Assembly: GCF_014195485.1 (NCBI RefSeq)
Contig: NZ_JACIBU010000001.1
Span: forward strand, 2,542,001-2,606,000
Source of the DNA: Modestobacter versicolor
GTDB taxonomy: Bacteria; Actinomycetota; Actinomycetes; Mycobacteriales; Geodermatophilaceae
Direction of reading: 5' to 3'
DNA: 64,000 nt
Position numbers and translations under genes: made by a program
In this document: positions 36,251-47,799 of the stretch, in pieces
How positions within the stretch are numbered: position 1 is the stretch's first letter
How the letters are laid out: every line of letters starts with the position of its first letter
The notes under the pieces: generated by a model
Database searches by the model: none
Told to the model about the DNA's origin: nothing
Seen by the model: only the letters and a program-made list of their open reading frames with translations

Positions 36251-38566
36251 CGGGTGCAACTGCGGCGTGGAGCCGGTCTGGACGCCGTGCTCGCCGTGCC
36301 GGCGGGTGCGCGGGACGCGGGCGTCGGGCGGCAGCTGCTGCAGCGGCAGGCCGTGCAGCAGCTCGCTGACCCGGGTGCGGATCGCGGCGGCCAGCTCGTC
36401 GGGCGTGCGCCGGGCGTCGAGCACCAGGTAGCGGTCGGGCTGGGCCTCGGCCAGGGCGTTGAACGTGCGGCGGACCCGCTGGTGGAAGTCGATCGACTCC
36501 GACTCCAGCCGGTCGGCGGCGGCCCGACCGCGCGCGCGGGCCAGCCCCACCTCCGGCGGCAGGTCGAGCAGGATCGTGAGGTCGGGCTGCAGCCCCTGGG
36601 TGGCCCAGCGGGAGATCGACCGGACGTCGTCCATCGGGATGGTGCGGCCGGCGCCCTGGTAGGCCAGCGAGCTGTCGACGAACCGGTCGGTGATGACCAC
36701 CTCGCCGGCGTCCAGCGCCGGGCGGAGCACGTCGTGCAGGTGCTGGGCGCGGTCGGCGGCGTACAGCAGCGCCTCGGCCCGCGGCGACAGCCCGGCGCTG
36801 GCCGTGTCGAGCACCATCCCGCGGATCTTCCCGCCCAGCGGCGTGCCGCCCGGCTCGCGGGTGGTGCGGGCGACCAGGCCCTCCTCGGTCAGCCACTCCT
36901 GCAGCCGGCGCACCTGGGTGGACTTGCCCGCGCCCTCGCCGCCCTCGAAGGCGATGAACACGCCCCCACCGGCCAGCCGCCGGCGGGCGGTGTCGTCGCG
37001 GCGCAGCGCGGTGAGGACGTCGGCGACCAGCGGCACCGGCCGGCCGTCGTCCATCTGCCGGTAGGCCACGAGGCCGACGGTGACGGCGAGCAGGCCGGCG
37101 ACCAGCAGCATCACGCGCTCGCCGGTGACCGGCACGGTGACGGCGGCCAGGTCGATGCGGTGCTGGCCGATGAGCGCCACGCCGAAGGGGGCGATGCCCA
37201 GCGAGACGATCAGCGCCGCCCGGACCAGCGACTGGACCAGCGCGAACGTGCGGCCGCGGATCGCGTCGTCGATCTCGGTGCCCAGCATGGTGAAGCCGGC
37301 CAGGTAGGCGATGCCGGCGAAGAAGCCCATCAGCACGACCAGCAGCAGCGCGATCCACAGCGCGACCGCGCAGGCCAGCAGCAGCAGGGCGGCGCCGGCA
37401 CCGACGATGGCGATCCCGAACAGCCGCTCCCGCGACAGGTCGCGGGCGACGCTGGGCCCCAGCGCGATGCCCAGACCGAGCCCGAGGAAGACCGAGCCGA
37501 ACAGCAGCCCGTAGGCGGACTGGCCGCCGCCCAGGGCGTTGACGAACGCCTGGCCGGTGGCGATGACGACCCCGGCGGCGATGAACGCGCCGGTGATGCC
37601 GACGACCAGGCCGCGGACCAGCGGTGTGTGGCCGGCGAAGGAGAAGCCCTCGCGCAGCGAGCCGAAGAAGCTCTCGCCGGTGACCTGCACGCCGGCCGCC
37701 CGGCGGCCGCTGATCGACGGCAGGTTCCAGATGACCACCGCGGCCACGAGGAAGGTGACCGCGTTCAGGTAGAGCGCCAGGTCGATCTCGTCGACGCCCG
37801 GGATGAGGTCGCTGAGCCGGCCGCCCACCGAGCCGAGGACCGCGAAGACGACCGCGGCGAGCATCGGGGTGAGGCCGTAGGTGGTCACCAGCGACAGCTG
37901 GTTGGCCGGCTCCAGCTGGTCCTTGCGGAGCATGTTCGGGACCGCGGCCTCCTTGGCCGGGATCCAGAACAGGCTGATCGCCTCGATGAGGAACTGGGCG
38001 ACGAACAGCCAGACCAGCTGGTCGACGATCGGGATGGAGGCGAACAGGGCGAACCGCAGCAGGTCGGAGACGACCATCGTCTTGCGGCGGTCGAACCGGT
38101 CGGCGAAGGCCCCGGCGAGCGGGCCGAGCACGATCGCGGGGAGCAGCCGGAAGAGCAGGACGCCGCCGAGGGCGAAGTTCGCCGCGGCGAAGCCGTCCAC
38201 CAGCGAGGTCGCCGTCGCGGTGATCGCCAGCAGGCCCAGCCAGTCACCGAAGCTGGACAGCGACATCGACAGCCAGAGCTTGCGGAAGTCGCGCACCCGC
38301 AGGACGGCCCGCACCTTGGCCGCCAGCCCCACCGCGACCGGGCCGCCGTGGGCGTCGTCGTCCTGCTCGGCCTCGTCCTCGGCGGGCGCGGTCTGGTCGA
38401 CGCCGGGCCGGTCGGCGGCCACCGTGGCGTCGAGGTCCAGGCCGACCAGCGGGACGCCGGCGCCGTCGGGGGTGGGCGTGCCGGCCGGCGGCAGCCCGTC
38501 GGCGGGGACCGCCCGGCGCGGCTCCGGGGACGCACCCGTCACCCCGCCCGACCCGGCACCCGGCAC
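36248..38566 (-). CDS. tmk: MFS-type membrane protein fused to thymidylate kinase
   Basis: The 772-residue product is two proteins in one. Residues about 75-520 form a 12-helix major-facilitator-like domain (LSSFGDWLGLLAI, then repeated hydrophobic segments; GAFADRFDRRKTM is the MFS loop 2-3 motif). Residues about 535-745 are dTMP kinase: P-loop FEGGEGAGKST, TREPGGTPLG, the lid DRFVDSSLAYQGAGR, and LLDLPPEVGLARARGR. The kinase makes dTDP for DNA synthesis. This fusion is known in actinobacteria, and what the transporter half carries is not known. The start is uncertain (GTG at 38566 or 38542); neither has a ribosome site. A basic, His-containing tail ends the chain. Confidence 0.92.
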   Translation of the reverse strand: MPGAGSGGVTGASPEPRRAVPADGLPPAGTPTPDGAGVPLVGLDLDATVAADRPGVDQTAPAEDEAEQDDDAHGGPVAVGLAAKVRAVLRVRDFRKLWLSMSLSSFGDWLGLLAITATATSLVDGFAAANFALGGVLLFRLLPAIVLGPLAGAFADRFDRRKTMVVSDLLRFALFASIPIVDQLVWLFVAQFLIEAISLFWIPAKEAAVPNMLRKDQLEPANQLSLVTTYGLTPMLAAVVFAVLGSVGGRLSDLIPGVDEIDLALYLNAVTFLVAAVVIWNLPSISGRRAAGVQVTGESFFGSLREGFSFAGHTPLVRGLVVGITGAFIAAGVVIATGQAFVNALGGGQSAYGLLFGSVFLGLGLGIALGPSVARDLSRERLFGIAIVGAGAALLLLACAVALWIALLLVVLMGFFAGIAYLAGFTMLGTEIDDAIRGRTFALVQSLVRAALIVSLGIAPFGVALIGQHRIDLAAVTVPVTGERVMLLVAGLLAVTVGLVAYRQMDDGRPVPLVADVLTALRRDDTARRRLAGGGVFIAFEGGEGAGKSTQVRRLQEWLTEEGLVARTTREPGGTPLGGKIRGMVLDTASAGLSPRAEALLYAADRAQHLHDVLRPALDAGEVVITDRFVDSSLAYQGAGRTIPMDDVRSISRWATQGLQPDLTILLDLPPEVGLARARGRAAADRLESESIDFHQRVRRTFNALAEAQPDRYLVLDARRTPDELAAAIRTRVSELLHGLPLQQLPPDARVPRTRRHGEHGVQTGSTPQLHP

Positions 38567-38727
38567 GGCCGGGACGCCGCTGGCGGACGGGTGGTCCGTC
38601 GGGTCGGAGCTGATCAGGAACCCCCGGGGTGTGGCGGCACGGGTGGTGTCGCGTCGGCCCGGTCACCGTACCGGGCGAGGACGACGGAACCGTCCCGTTC
38701 CCGCCGTCCCGGAGGTCCGCCCGGCGC

Positions 38728-38733
38728 TAGCCT
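38728..38733 (+). promoter_or_regulatory. Leaderless-type -10 box TAGCCT
   Basis: TAGCCT is followed by exactly 6 bases and the GTG start of the methyltransferase gene at 38740. There is no Shine-Dalgarno sequence. Confidence 0.55.
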
Positions 38734-38739
38734 CGGCCG

Positions 38740-39540
38740 GTGCAGACCCCCGGCGCCTGGGACCCCGCGGCCTACCTGCGGTTCGCCGGGGAGCGCGCCC
38801 GGCCCTTCGCCGAGCTGGTGTCCCGGGTCGGCGCCGACGACCCGCGGGTCGTGGTCGACCTCGGCTGCGGCGACGGCTCGGTGACCGCGACGCTCGCCCA
38901 GCGCTGGCCGGACGCGGCGGTCACCGGGGTCGACAGCTCGCCGTCGATGCTGGCCGCGGCGCAGGCGTACGCGGTGCCGGGCCGGCTCCGGTTCACCCCC
39001 GGGGACCTGCGCGAGTGGCGGGCCGCCGAGCCGGTGGACGTGCTGGTGAGCAACGCGGCGCTGCACTGGGTGCCCGGGCACGGTCCGCTGCTGTCCCGGT
39101 GGGCCGGCGAGCTGGCTCCGGAGGGCTGGCTGGCGGTGCAGGTGCCCGGCAACCAGGAGGCGCCGACGCACGCGCTGCTCGCCGCGCTGGTCGGGTCACC
39201 GCGGTGGGCGGCGCGGCTGGCACCCGGGGACGACGCCGTGCTGGACCCGGCCGCCGTCCTGACCCCGGCCGGGTACCTGGACGTGCTGACCGGCGCCGGC
39301 CTGGTCGCCGACGTGTGGGAGACGACGTACCTGCACGTGCTGACCGGCGAGGACCCGGTGCTGCGCTGGGTGTCGGGGACGGTGCTGCGCCCGGTGCTCG
39401 CCCGGCTGTCGCCGCCGGACGCCGACGAGCTCACCACCGAGTACTCCGCCGCGCTGCGGGCGGCCTATCCCCGGCAGGACGACGGGACGACGGTGCTGCC
39501 GTTCCGGCGCGTGTTCGCCGTGGGCCACCGCCCCGGCTGA
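38740..39540 (+). CDS. Class I SAM methyltransferase, trans-aconitate 2-methyltransferase-like
   Basis: A 266-residue SAM-dependent methyltransferase. Motif I is VVDLGCGDGSVT, followed by VTGVDSSPSML, the acidic loop, and VDVLVSNAALHWV. The order AWDPAAYLRFAGERARPFAEL at the N terminus and the C-terminal ALRAAYPRQDDG closely follow Tam, which methylates trans-aconitate, a spontaneous inhibitor by-product of aconitase. Substrate assignment is by family resemblance. Leaderless start at GTG 38740 (TAGCCT-N6-GTG). Its stop is four bases from that of the facing methyltransferase gene. Confidence 0.88.
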   Translation: MQTPGAWDPAAYLRFAGERARPFAELVSRVGADDPRVVVDLGCGDGSVTATLAQRWPDAAVTGVDSSPSMLAAAQAYAVPGRLRFTPGDLREWRAAEPVDVLVSNAALHWVPGHGPLLSRWAGELAPEGWLAVQVPGNQEAPTHALLAALVGSPRWAARLAPGDDAVLDPAAVLTPAGYLDVLTGAGLVADVWETTYLHVLTGEDPVLRWVSGTVLRPVLARLSPPDADELTTEYSAALRAAYPRQDDGTTVLPFRRVFAVGHRPG

Positions 39541-39544
39541 CCGC

Positions 39545-40288
39545 TCAGCGCGGGGTCAGGCGGTACGCGCGGGTCGTGTACGGCAGCTCGAGCTGGGCCT
39601 GGCCGCGGGTGTCGGGGTGGGCGGCCAGCAGGTCGCGGACCCGGCCCAGGAACCGCTCGCGCCCGGCGCCGTCCATGGTGGCGACGTAGCTGCGGGTGCC
39701 GATGCCGGCGACGACCTGCTCGGGCGTGACGTGCTGGACGGTGCCGGAGTCGAAGGTGGCCACCGTGGCCGGCAGCTCCGCGGCGAAGCGGTCGACGACG
39801 CCCTGGTCCGCCTCGTGGTCGCGGCTCTCCTCCGCGAGCAGCTCACCGAGCGCCCGCACCCACGGCACCCGCTCGTCGCGGGTGTTCCAGACCAGCCCGA
39901 CCACGCCGCCGGGCCGCAGCACCCGGCGCAGCTCGGCCGCGGCGGGCGCCGGGTCGAACCAGTGCGCCGCCTGCCCGGCGACGACGGCGTCGACGTCCGC
40001 GTCGGGCAGCGGGACGGCCTCGGCTCCCCCGACCGCCGTCGGGACCTGCGGCAGCCGGGCCCGCAGCTGGTCGAGCATCGGGCCGGACAGGTCGACGGCG
40101 ACCACCTCGTGCCCGGCGGCGAGCAGCACGTCGGTCAGCAGACCGGTGCCGGCCCCCAGGTCGAGCACCCGCAGCGGCCGCTCCCCCAGCAGGAAGGCGA
40201 CCGCGTCGGCCGGGTAGCCCGGGCGCAGCGCGGCGTACTCGGCAGCCACCGACCCGAACGACGTCCGCCGCTCCTGCCAGCCCTCCAT
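39545..40288 (-). CDS. Class I SAM-dependent methyltransferase
   Basis: A 247-residue methyltransferase with unknown substrate. It opens with SFGSVAAEYAALRPGYP, a hallmark of the UbiE/YdaC-like group, then motif I VLDLGAGTGLLTD, VVAVDLSGPMLDQL and GQAAHWFDPAPAAAELRRVL. The C terminus is a helical cap. It begins 13 bases after the topA stop on the same strand, so the two are probably co-transcribed. It is unrelated in sequence detail to the neighbouring Tam-like enzyme, so this is not a recent duplication. Confidence 0.88.
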   Translation of the reverse strand: MEGWQERRTSFGSVAAEYAALRPGYPADAVAFLLGERPLRVLDLGAGTGLLTDVLLAAGHEVVAVDLSGPMLDQLRARLPQVPTAVGGAEAVPLPDADVDAVVAGQAAHWFDPAPAAAELRRVLRPGGVVGLVWNTRDERVPWVRALGELLAEESRDHEADQGVVDRFAAELPATVATFDSGTVQHVTPEQVVAGIGTRSYVATMDGAGRERFLGRVRDLLAAHPDTRGQAQLELPYTTRAYRLTPR

Positions 40289-40301
40289 GCCGCGCTCCCG
40301 C

Positions 40302-43154
<2,853 letters not shown>

Positions 43155-43361
43155 GGTGCTCCTGTCGGGGGTGCTGGTGCAGGCGCCGGGACGGGACCCG
43201 GACGCACACGGGGCAGAGCGAGCTGCACCCGTTCGGCGAGGCCACGGTAGGCCACCGCTCGGACAGGAGCCCGTGCGGCGAGCGAAACCGGGCGCGGCGT
43301 CGTCTCTCCAACGGCTGGCGGCGCTGCCCGTTCCCGGGCCCGGGGCGGCCCCACCCGGACC
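43155..43361. other. topA upstream region
   Basis: This 207-bp gap contains no gene. It contains a minus-strand TACCGT (43244-43249) suitable as the topA -10 and a run of G/C palindromes near 43330-43350 (CCCGTTCCCGGGCCCGGGG) that may end the DUF1023 transcript. Confidence 0.4.
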
Positions 43362-44885
43362 TCACCCCTCACCACCGACCCCGGCGACGACCTCGCCGAT
43401 CGCGGCCAGGGTCGGCCGGTCGGGGTCGTAGTAGTCGGTGTGGCCCTCGGTGACCTCGGCGGGCAGCGGCACGTCGCCGTAGGAGAAGTCGGACGGCGCG
43501 CTGCCGAACCACCCGAGCCAGGCCACCGGGTCGGCCGGGGAGGCGGCGCCGAAGACCTCGTCGACCTCCAGCTGCTCGGCTCCGCCGCCGGCCAGCCCGG
43601 GGCTGCCCAGCAGCACCAGCGCGTCGGCGGCCAGCCGCCCCGGCGCCCGCACCGCCTGCCCGGCCACCACGGTGCCGTAGCTGTGCGCCACCACGGTCGT
43701 CCGCGGCGCGGGAGCCGTCCCGGCGGTGGTGCGCGCCGCGGCCAGCCCGTCCAGGGCGCGGTCCAGCGACGGACCGCCCCGGCGGGACGCGTGCGGCAGC
43801 GCCATGGTCGCCAGGCCGGGCGGGCGGTAGCCGAGCCAGGCGACGGTGGCGACGGCCAGGCCGGGTGCGGCGGCCTGCGCCGCCCGGCCCACGGCGGCCG
43901 CGTCGCCGAGCAGCCCGGGCAGGTCGTCGCCGGGGGTGGTGTTGATGCCCGGCACCAGCACCCCGACCGCCGCCGCGGTGTCCAGGTCGCCCAGCGCGAC
44001 GGCCACCAGGTCGGCGGCCGGGTCGAACTGCAGCAGCTGGACCGGCCGGCCGGCCGCCTCGTGGGCGGTCAGCTGCGCGGCCACCACCTCCGCCACCACC
44101 CGCCGCTCTCCGTGAACCGCACCCGCGACGGCTGCGGCCAGCACGAGCCGGTTGGCCTGGTCGCGGGCCCAGGCCGGCAGCCCGTCGAGGGCGCCCACCC
44201 GGGCCGGCCGGGCGGCGATCTCGGCCAGCTGCTCGGCGGCGGTCAGCCCCGCCCACCACGTCGCGGCCCGCTGCGGGTCGCGGCGGAGCGGGAGCGGTGG
44301 CAGCACCAGCGGCGGCAGCCGCGCCGTGAGGTCGTCGAAGCCGGCCGGGACGGCGACCCCCACCCCGGCCCGGTCCAGCGGGCTCCGGGCGTCGCAGGCG
44401 CAGCCCAGCGCCCGGGCCGCGGCACGCAGCGCCTCCTCCGCGCGGGCACCGGCGACCTCGGCGGCCCGGTGGACGGCCAGCACGTCGGCCAGCTGGTCGG
44501 GCGCCATCGTCCGGGCGGGCGCGGCGGGCAGACCCCCGGGCCGGCCCGCGTCGTCCAGGGTCAGCCCCGCCGCGTCGGCGGTGGCCAGCGCGCCGGCCGC
44601 CCACTCCTGCGCCTCGGCGGCCGCGGCATGCAGCCCCTGCAGGCCGATCAGCGACGAGCCCATCGCCCCGGCGATCCCGGACGCCACCGTGGACAGCTCC
44701 ACGACGGCGGTCGCGGCGACCTCCCCGGCCGGCCCCGACCAGCACTCCGCCGTCCCCAGCCGGCGGCCGAGCACGTCGAGCCGGGTGCGCCAGGGCAGCA
44801 GCCGGGCGGCCACCTCGTCCAGGCCGGCCACCCCGCCGCGCACCGCCGGCACGTCCCAGCCGGCGACCTGGGTCAGGGCGGTCAC
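43362..44885 (-). CDS. DUF1023 alpha/beta hydrolase with WXG-like N-terminal helical domain
   Basis: The 507-residue product combines an N-terminal helical hairpin of about 170 residues (with AECWSGPAGEVAATAV, a WxG-like turn) and a C-terminal alpha/beta hydrolase of the DUF1023 family. The nucleophile elbow reads VVAHSYGTVV (Ser in AHSYG), and VGVLVPGINTTPGDD is the family oxyanion region. The substrate is unknown. DUF1023 hydrolases are typically found beside small WXG100-like proteins and are suspected type VII secretion substrates. Here the GTG at 44885 overlaps the stop of exactly such a gene (GTGA). No signal peptide is present. Confidence 0.86.
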   Translation of the reverse strand: MTALTQVAGWDVPAVRGGVAGLDEVAARLLPWRTRLDVLGRRLGTAECWSGPAGEVAATAVVELSTVASGIAGAMGSSLIGLQGLHAAAAEAQEWAAGALATADAAGLTLDDAGRPGGLPAAPARTMAPDQLADVLAVHRAAEVAGARAEEALRAAARALGCACDARSPLDRAGVGVAVPAGFDDLTARLPPLVLPPLPLRRDPQRAATWWAGLTAAEQLAEIAARPARVGALDGLPAWARDQANRLVLAAAVAGAVHGERRVVAEVVAAQLTAHEAAGRPVQLLQFDPAADLVAVALGDLDTAAAVGVLVPGINTTPGDDLPGLLGDAAAVGRAAQAAAPGLAVATVAWLGYRPPGLATMALPHASRRGGPSLDRALDGLAAARTTAGTAPAPRTTVVAHSYGTVVAGQAVRAPGRLAADALVLLGSPGLAGGGAEQLEVDEVFGAASPADPVAWLGWFGSAPSDFSYGDVPLPAEVTEGHTDYYDPDRPTLAAIGEVVAGVGGEG

Positions 44886-45214
44886 CGGGGCACCGCCCGG
44901 GTCCCGACACGCCCGGCGCTGCCGCCCGCGAGCTGACCGGCCAGACCGAGGTCGGCAGCCCGGTAGGCGGCGAGCGCGGCGTCCAGGGTCGCTGCCACGG
45001 CGAGGGTGCGGGCGGCGAGCGCGGCCAGCGCGCCCGTCCACTGCCCTCCGGTCAGCCGCGCCTCATCCCCCACCGGGCCGGCCAGCGCCTGCTCCAGCGA
45101 GCGGCCGGCCGCGGTGGCGGTGCGCTGCTCGTCGTCGAGCTCCGCGCCCAGCGCCCGCAGCTCGGCGAGCAGCCCGCCCAGCACGTCGAGCTGGACGGAG
45201 ATCAGGTGGGACAC
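44882..45214 (-). CDS. WXG100/EspC-like small helical protein
   Basis: A 110-residue protein predicted to form a helical hairpin. ISVQLDVLGGLLAELRALGAELDD is helix 1, the turn region is LTGGQWTGALAALAA with the single Trp, and helix 2 runs from about residue 62. It resembles WXG100/EspC-type proteins that travel as partners of type VII secretion substrates, although the turn is QWTG rather than a strict WxG. The GTG at 45214 lies just after GGGAGGCCCC. It is coupled by GTGA to the DUF1023 hydrolase. No ESX secretion core is visible in the window. Confidence 0.72.
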   Translation of the reverse strand: MSHLISVQLDVLGGLLAELRALGAELDDEQRTATAAGRSLEQALAGPVGDEARLTGGQWTGALAALAARTLAVAATLDAALAAYRAADLGLAGQLAGGSAGRVGTRAVPR

Positions 45215-45343
45215 GGGGCCTCCCGGCGCGGCAGCGGCCCCGCGGCAGGGCCTGTGCAGCGACGCTAGGAACGCCGGGCGGGGGCCGGGCGCCGTCGTCC
45301 ACACCGGGGACCGGTGTCCACAACCAGCGCGCCGGACCCCGGT

Positions 45344-47605
45344 TCAGGGTGCGCTGGTGGTCAGCGCGCTCGTCGTCGTGTCGCTCTCCCCGCCGACCAC
45401 GATGGACCGGCGCTTGCTGATCACGACGGCGACGACGATCACCAGGGTCGCGCCGAGGGCGATGAGCACGCGCAGGGTGGTGTTCTCGTCGTCGCCCACC
45501 GACATCCCGACGATGGCGGGGGCGATGAGCAGCGCGACCAGGTTCATCACCTTGATCAGCGGGTTGATGGCCGGACCGGCGGTGTCCTTGAAGGGGTCGC
45601 CGACGGTGTCGCCGATGACCGTGGCGGCGTGCGCCTGGCTGCCCTTCCCGCCGTAGGCGCCGTCCTCGACCATCTTCTTGGCGTTGTCCCAGGCGCCGCC
45701 GGAGTTGGAGAGGAAGACGGCCATCAGCGTGCCGGTGGCGATGGCGCCGACCAGGTAGGCCGCCAGCGGGCCGAAGCCGAGCCCGAAGCCGACGGCGACA
45801 GGAGCGAGGACGGCGAGCAGGCCCGGGGTGGCCAGCTCGCGCAGCGAGTCCTTGGTGCAGATGTCGACGACGGCGCCGTAGTCGGGGCGCTCGCTGTAGT
45901 CCATGATCCCGGGCCGGGTGCGGAACTGCTCCCGGACCTCGAACACCACCCGGCCGGCGGCGCGGGACACCGCGCTGATCGCCAGCCCGGAGAAGAAGAA
46001 GACGACCGCGGCGCCGATGACCGCGCCGACGACGTTGTTCGGCGACACCAGGGTGAAGGCGTCGCCGAGCGTGGCCCCGGCGTCGTCCAGGGCGTCGCCG
46101 ATGCTCGCGTTGTAGGACCCGAAGAGGGCAGTCGCGGCGAGCACGGCGGTGGCGATGGCGATGCCCTTGGTGATGGCCTTGGTGGTGTTGCCGACGGCGT
46201 CGAGGTCGGTGAGCACCTGGGCGCCCTCCTCGTCGATCTCGCCGGACATCTCCGCGATGCCCTGCGCGTTGTCGCTGACCGGGCCGAAGGTGTCCATCGA
46301 GACGATGACCCCGGCGGTGGTGAGCAGCCCGCAGCCGGCCAGCGCGACGGCGTAGAGGGCCGCGGCACCGCCGATCAGGAACGCGCCGTAGACGGCGGCG
46401 CCGATGAGCAGCGCTGCGTAGACCGCGGACTCCAGGCCCAGCGAGATGCCGGAGAGGATCACGGTGGCCGGTCCGGTCAGCGAGCTGCGGCCGACGTCCT
46501 TGACCGGGCGGCGCGAGGTCTCGGTGAAGTAGCCGGTGAGCTGCTGGATGGTCGCGGCCAGGACGATGCCGATGAGCACGGAGACGAAGCCGAGCACCTG
46601 CGGGCTGACCGAGACGTCCAGCCCGTCGGAGATCGAGGGCAGCACGGTGAACGACGCCACCGCGACCAGCACGAGGGAGACGGCGGCGGAGGTGAAGAAG
46701 CCGCGGTTGATCGGGGCCATCCAGGAGCTGTCGCCGGCGCCGGGGTTGCTGGCCAGGATGCCGACGATCGAGGCGATGATCCCGACCGCCGCGACGACCA
46801 GCGGGAAGACCATCCCGACCGGACCGAAGAAGACCTGGCCGAGGATCAGCGCGGCGACCAGGGTGACGGCGTAGGACTCGAAGAGGTCGGCGGCCATGCC
46901 TGCGCAGTCGCCCACGTTGTCGCCCACGTTGTCCGCGATCGTCGCGGCGTTGCGGGGGTCGTCCTCGGGGATGCCGGCCTCGACCTTGCCGACCAGGTCG
47001 GCGCCGACGTCGGCGGCCTTGGTGAAGATCCCGCCGCCGACCCGCATGAACATCGCCAGCAGCGCGCCACCGAAGCCGAAGCCCTCCAGCACGACCGGGC
47101 CGGTCTCCTGGAACAGCAGCAGCGCGAGGGAGGCACCGAAGAGCCCCAGTCCGACGGTGATCATCCCGCACACGCCACCGGTGCGGAACGCGATGCGGAA
47201 GGCCGGCCGGTGACCGCCCGCGGCGGCCGCCGCGGCGACCCGGACGTTGCCCCGGGTGGCCAGGGTCATCCCGATGAACCCGACCGAGGCGGAGAACGCG
47301 GCGCCGAGCAGGAAGAAGACGGCGCGACCCACCCGGGTGCCCACCCCGCCGTCGGAGACGGGGAGCAGGAGCAGCAGGACGAAGACGATGACGGCGAAGA
47401 CGCCCAACGTGCGGAACTGCCGTCGCAGGAACGCGCCGGCTCCCTCCTGGATCGCCCTGGCGATCTCCTGCATCTTGGGCGTCCCCTGGTCGGCGGCCAT
47501 GACGGCTCTCGACAGGTAGAAGGCGAAGCCCAGGGCGGCGAGGGAGATGACGAGGACGACCGCCACGAGGGTGAGGTCGCCTCCGGACAGTTCGGTGTCG
47601 GGCAT
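45344..47605 (-). CDS. hppA: K+-independent proton-pumping membrane pyrophosphatase
   Basis: HppA couples pyrophosphate hydrolysis to proton export. The 753-residue product has about 16 membrane helices and the active-site segments GGGIFTKAADVGADLVGKVE (DVGADLVGK motif), DNVGDNVGDCAGM and the C-terminal HAATVIGDTVGDPFKDTAGPAIN split across loops. The potassium-dependence site reads GNTTKAITKG. Lys at this position (rather than Ala) defines the K+-independent subfamily, a well established rule. The ATG at 47605 follows GGAGGAACAC. A perfect CRP-type palindrome lies 120 bases upstream. The presence of soluble Ppa as well suggests that HppA serves under energy stress. Confidence 0.96.
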   Translation of the reverse strand: MPDTELSGGDLTLVAVVLVISLAALGFAFYLSRAVMAADQGTPKMQEIARAIQEGAGAFLRRQFRTLGVFAVIVFVLLLLLPVSDGGVGTRVGRAVFFLLGAAFSASVGFIGMTLATRGNVRVAAAAAAGGHRPAFRIAFRTGGVCGMITVGLGLFGASLALLLFQETGPVVLEGFGFGGALLAMFMRVGGGIFTKAADVGADLVGKVEAGIPEDDPRNAATIADNVGDNVGDCAGMAADLFESYAVTLVAALILGQVFFGPVGMVFPLVVAAVGIIASIVGILASNPGAGDSSWMAPINRGFFTSAAVSLVLVAVASFTVLPSISDGLDVSVSPQVLGFVSVLIGIVLAATIQQLTGYFTETSRRPVKDVGRSSLTGPATVILSGISLGLESAVYAALLIGAAVYGAFLIGGAAALYAVALAGCGLLTTAGVIVSMDTFGPVSDNAQGIAEMSGEIDEEGAQVLTDLDAVGNTTKAITKGIAIATAVLAATALFGSYNASIGDALDDAGATLGDAFTLVSPNNVVGAVIGAAVVFFFSGLAISAVSRAAGRVVFEVREQFRTRPGIMDYSERPDYGAVVDICTKDSLRELATPGLLAVLAPVAVGFGLGFGPLAAYLVGAIATGTLMAVFLSNSGGAWDNAKKMVEDGAYGGKGSQAHAATVIGDTVGDPFKDTAGPAINPLIKVMNLVALLIAPAIVGMSVGDDENTTLRVLIALGATLVIVVAVVISKRRSIVVGGESDTTTSALTTSAP

Positions 47606-47707
47606 GTGTTCCTCCGCGGCGAGGTGGGGGCGCGCACCCGCCCGGCGCCCCCGGGCCTTCGCGCGGGGAGGGCCCGGCGTGGGACGCACTGTGCCGCAGG
47701 ATCCGCG

Positions 47708-47713
47708 CCAATA
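47708..47713 (-). promoter_or_regulatory. Putative hppA -10 box
   Basis: TGGTATTGG on the minus strand gives an extended -10 (TATTGG) about 103 bases before the hppA ATG. The CRP-type palindrome would overlap its -35 position. Confidence 0.4.
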
Positions 47714-47724
47714 CCAGACCTGCT

Positions 47725-47740
47725 TGTGATCTCGTTCACA
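47725..47740. promoter_or_regulatory. CRP-family operator (TGTGA-N6-TCACA)
   Basis: TGTGATCTCGTTCACA matches the Crp/GlxR consensus TGTGA-N6-TCACA at every defined base. It lies in the 194-bp divergent gap between hppA and the helicase gene. It is 120 bases from the hppA start and 60 from the helicase start, so it could control either. Overlap with the predicted hppA -35 would favour repression or close-contact activation. Confidence 0.65.
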
Positions 47741-47799
47741 CCCTGCGTCATCCGGCCCGGGGCCCCGGACGAGGGGTTGCGCGGCGGTGTGACAGTGGG

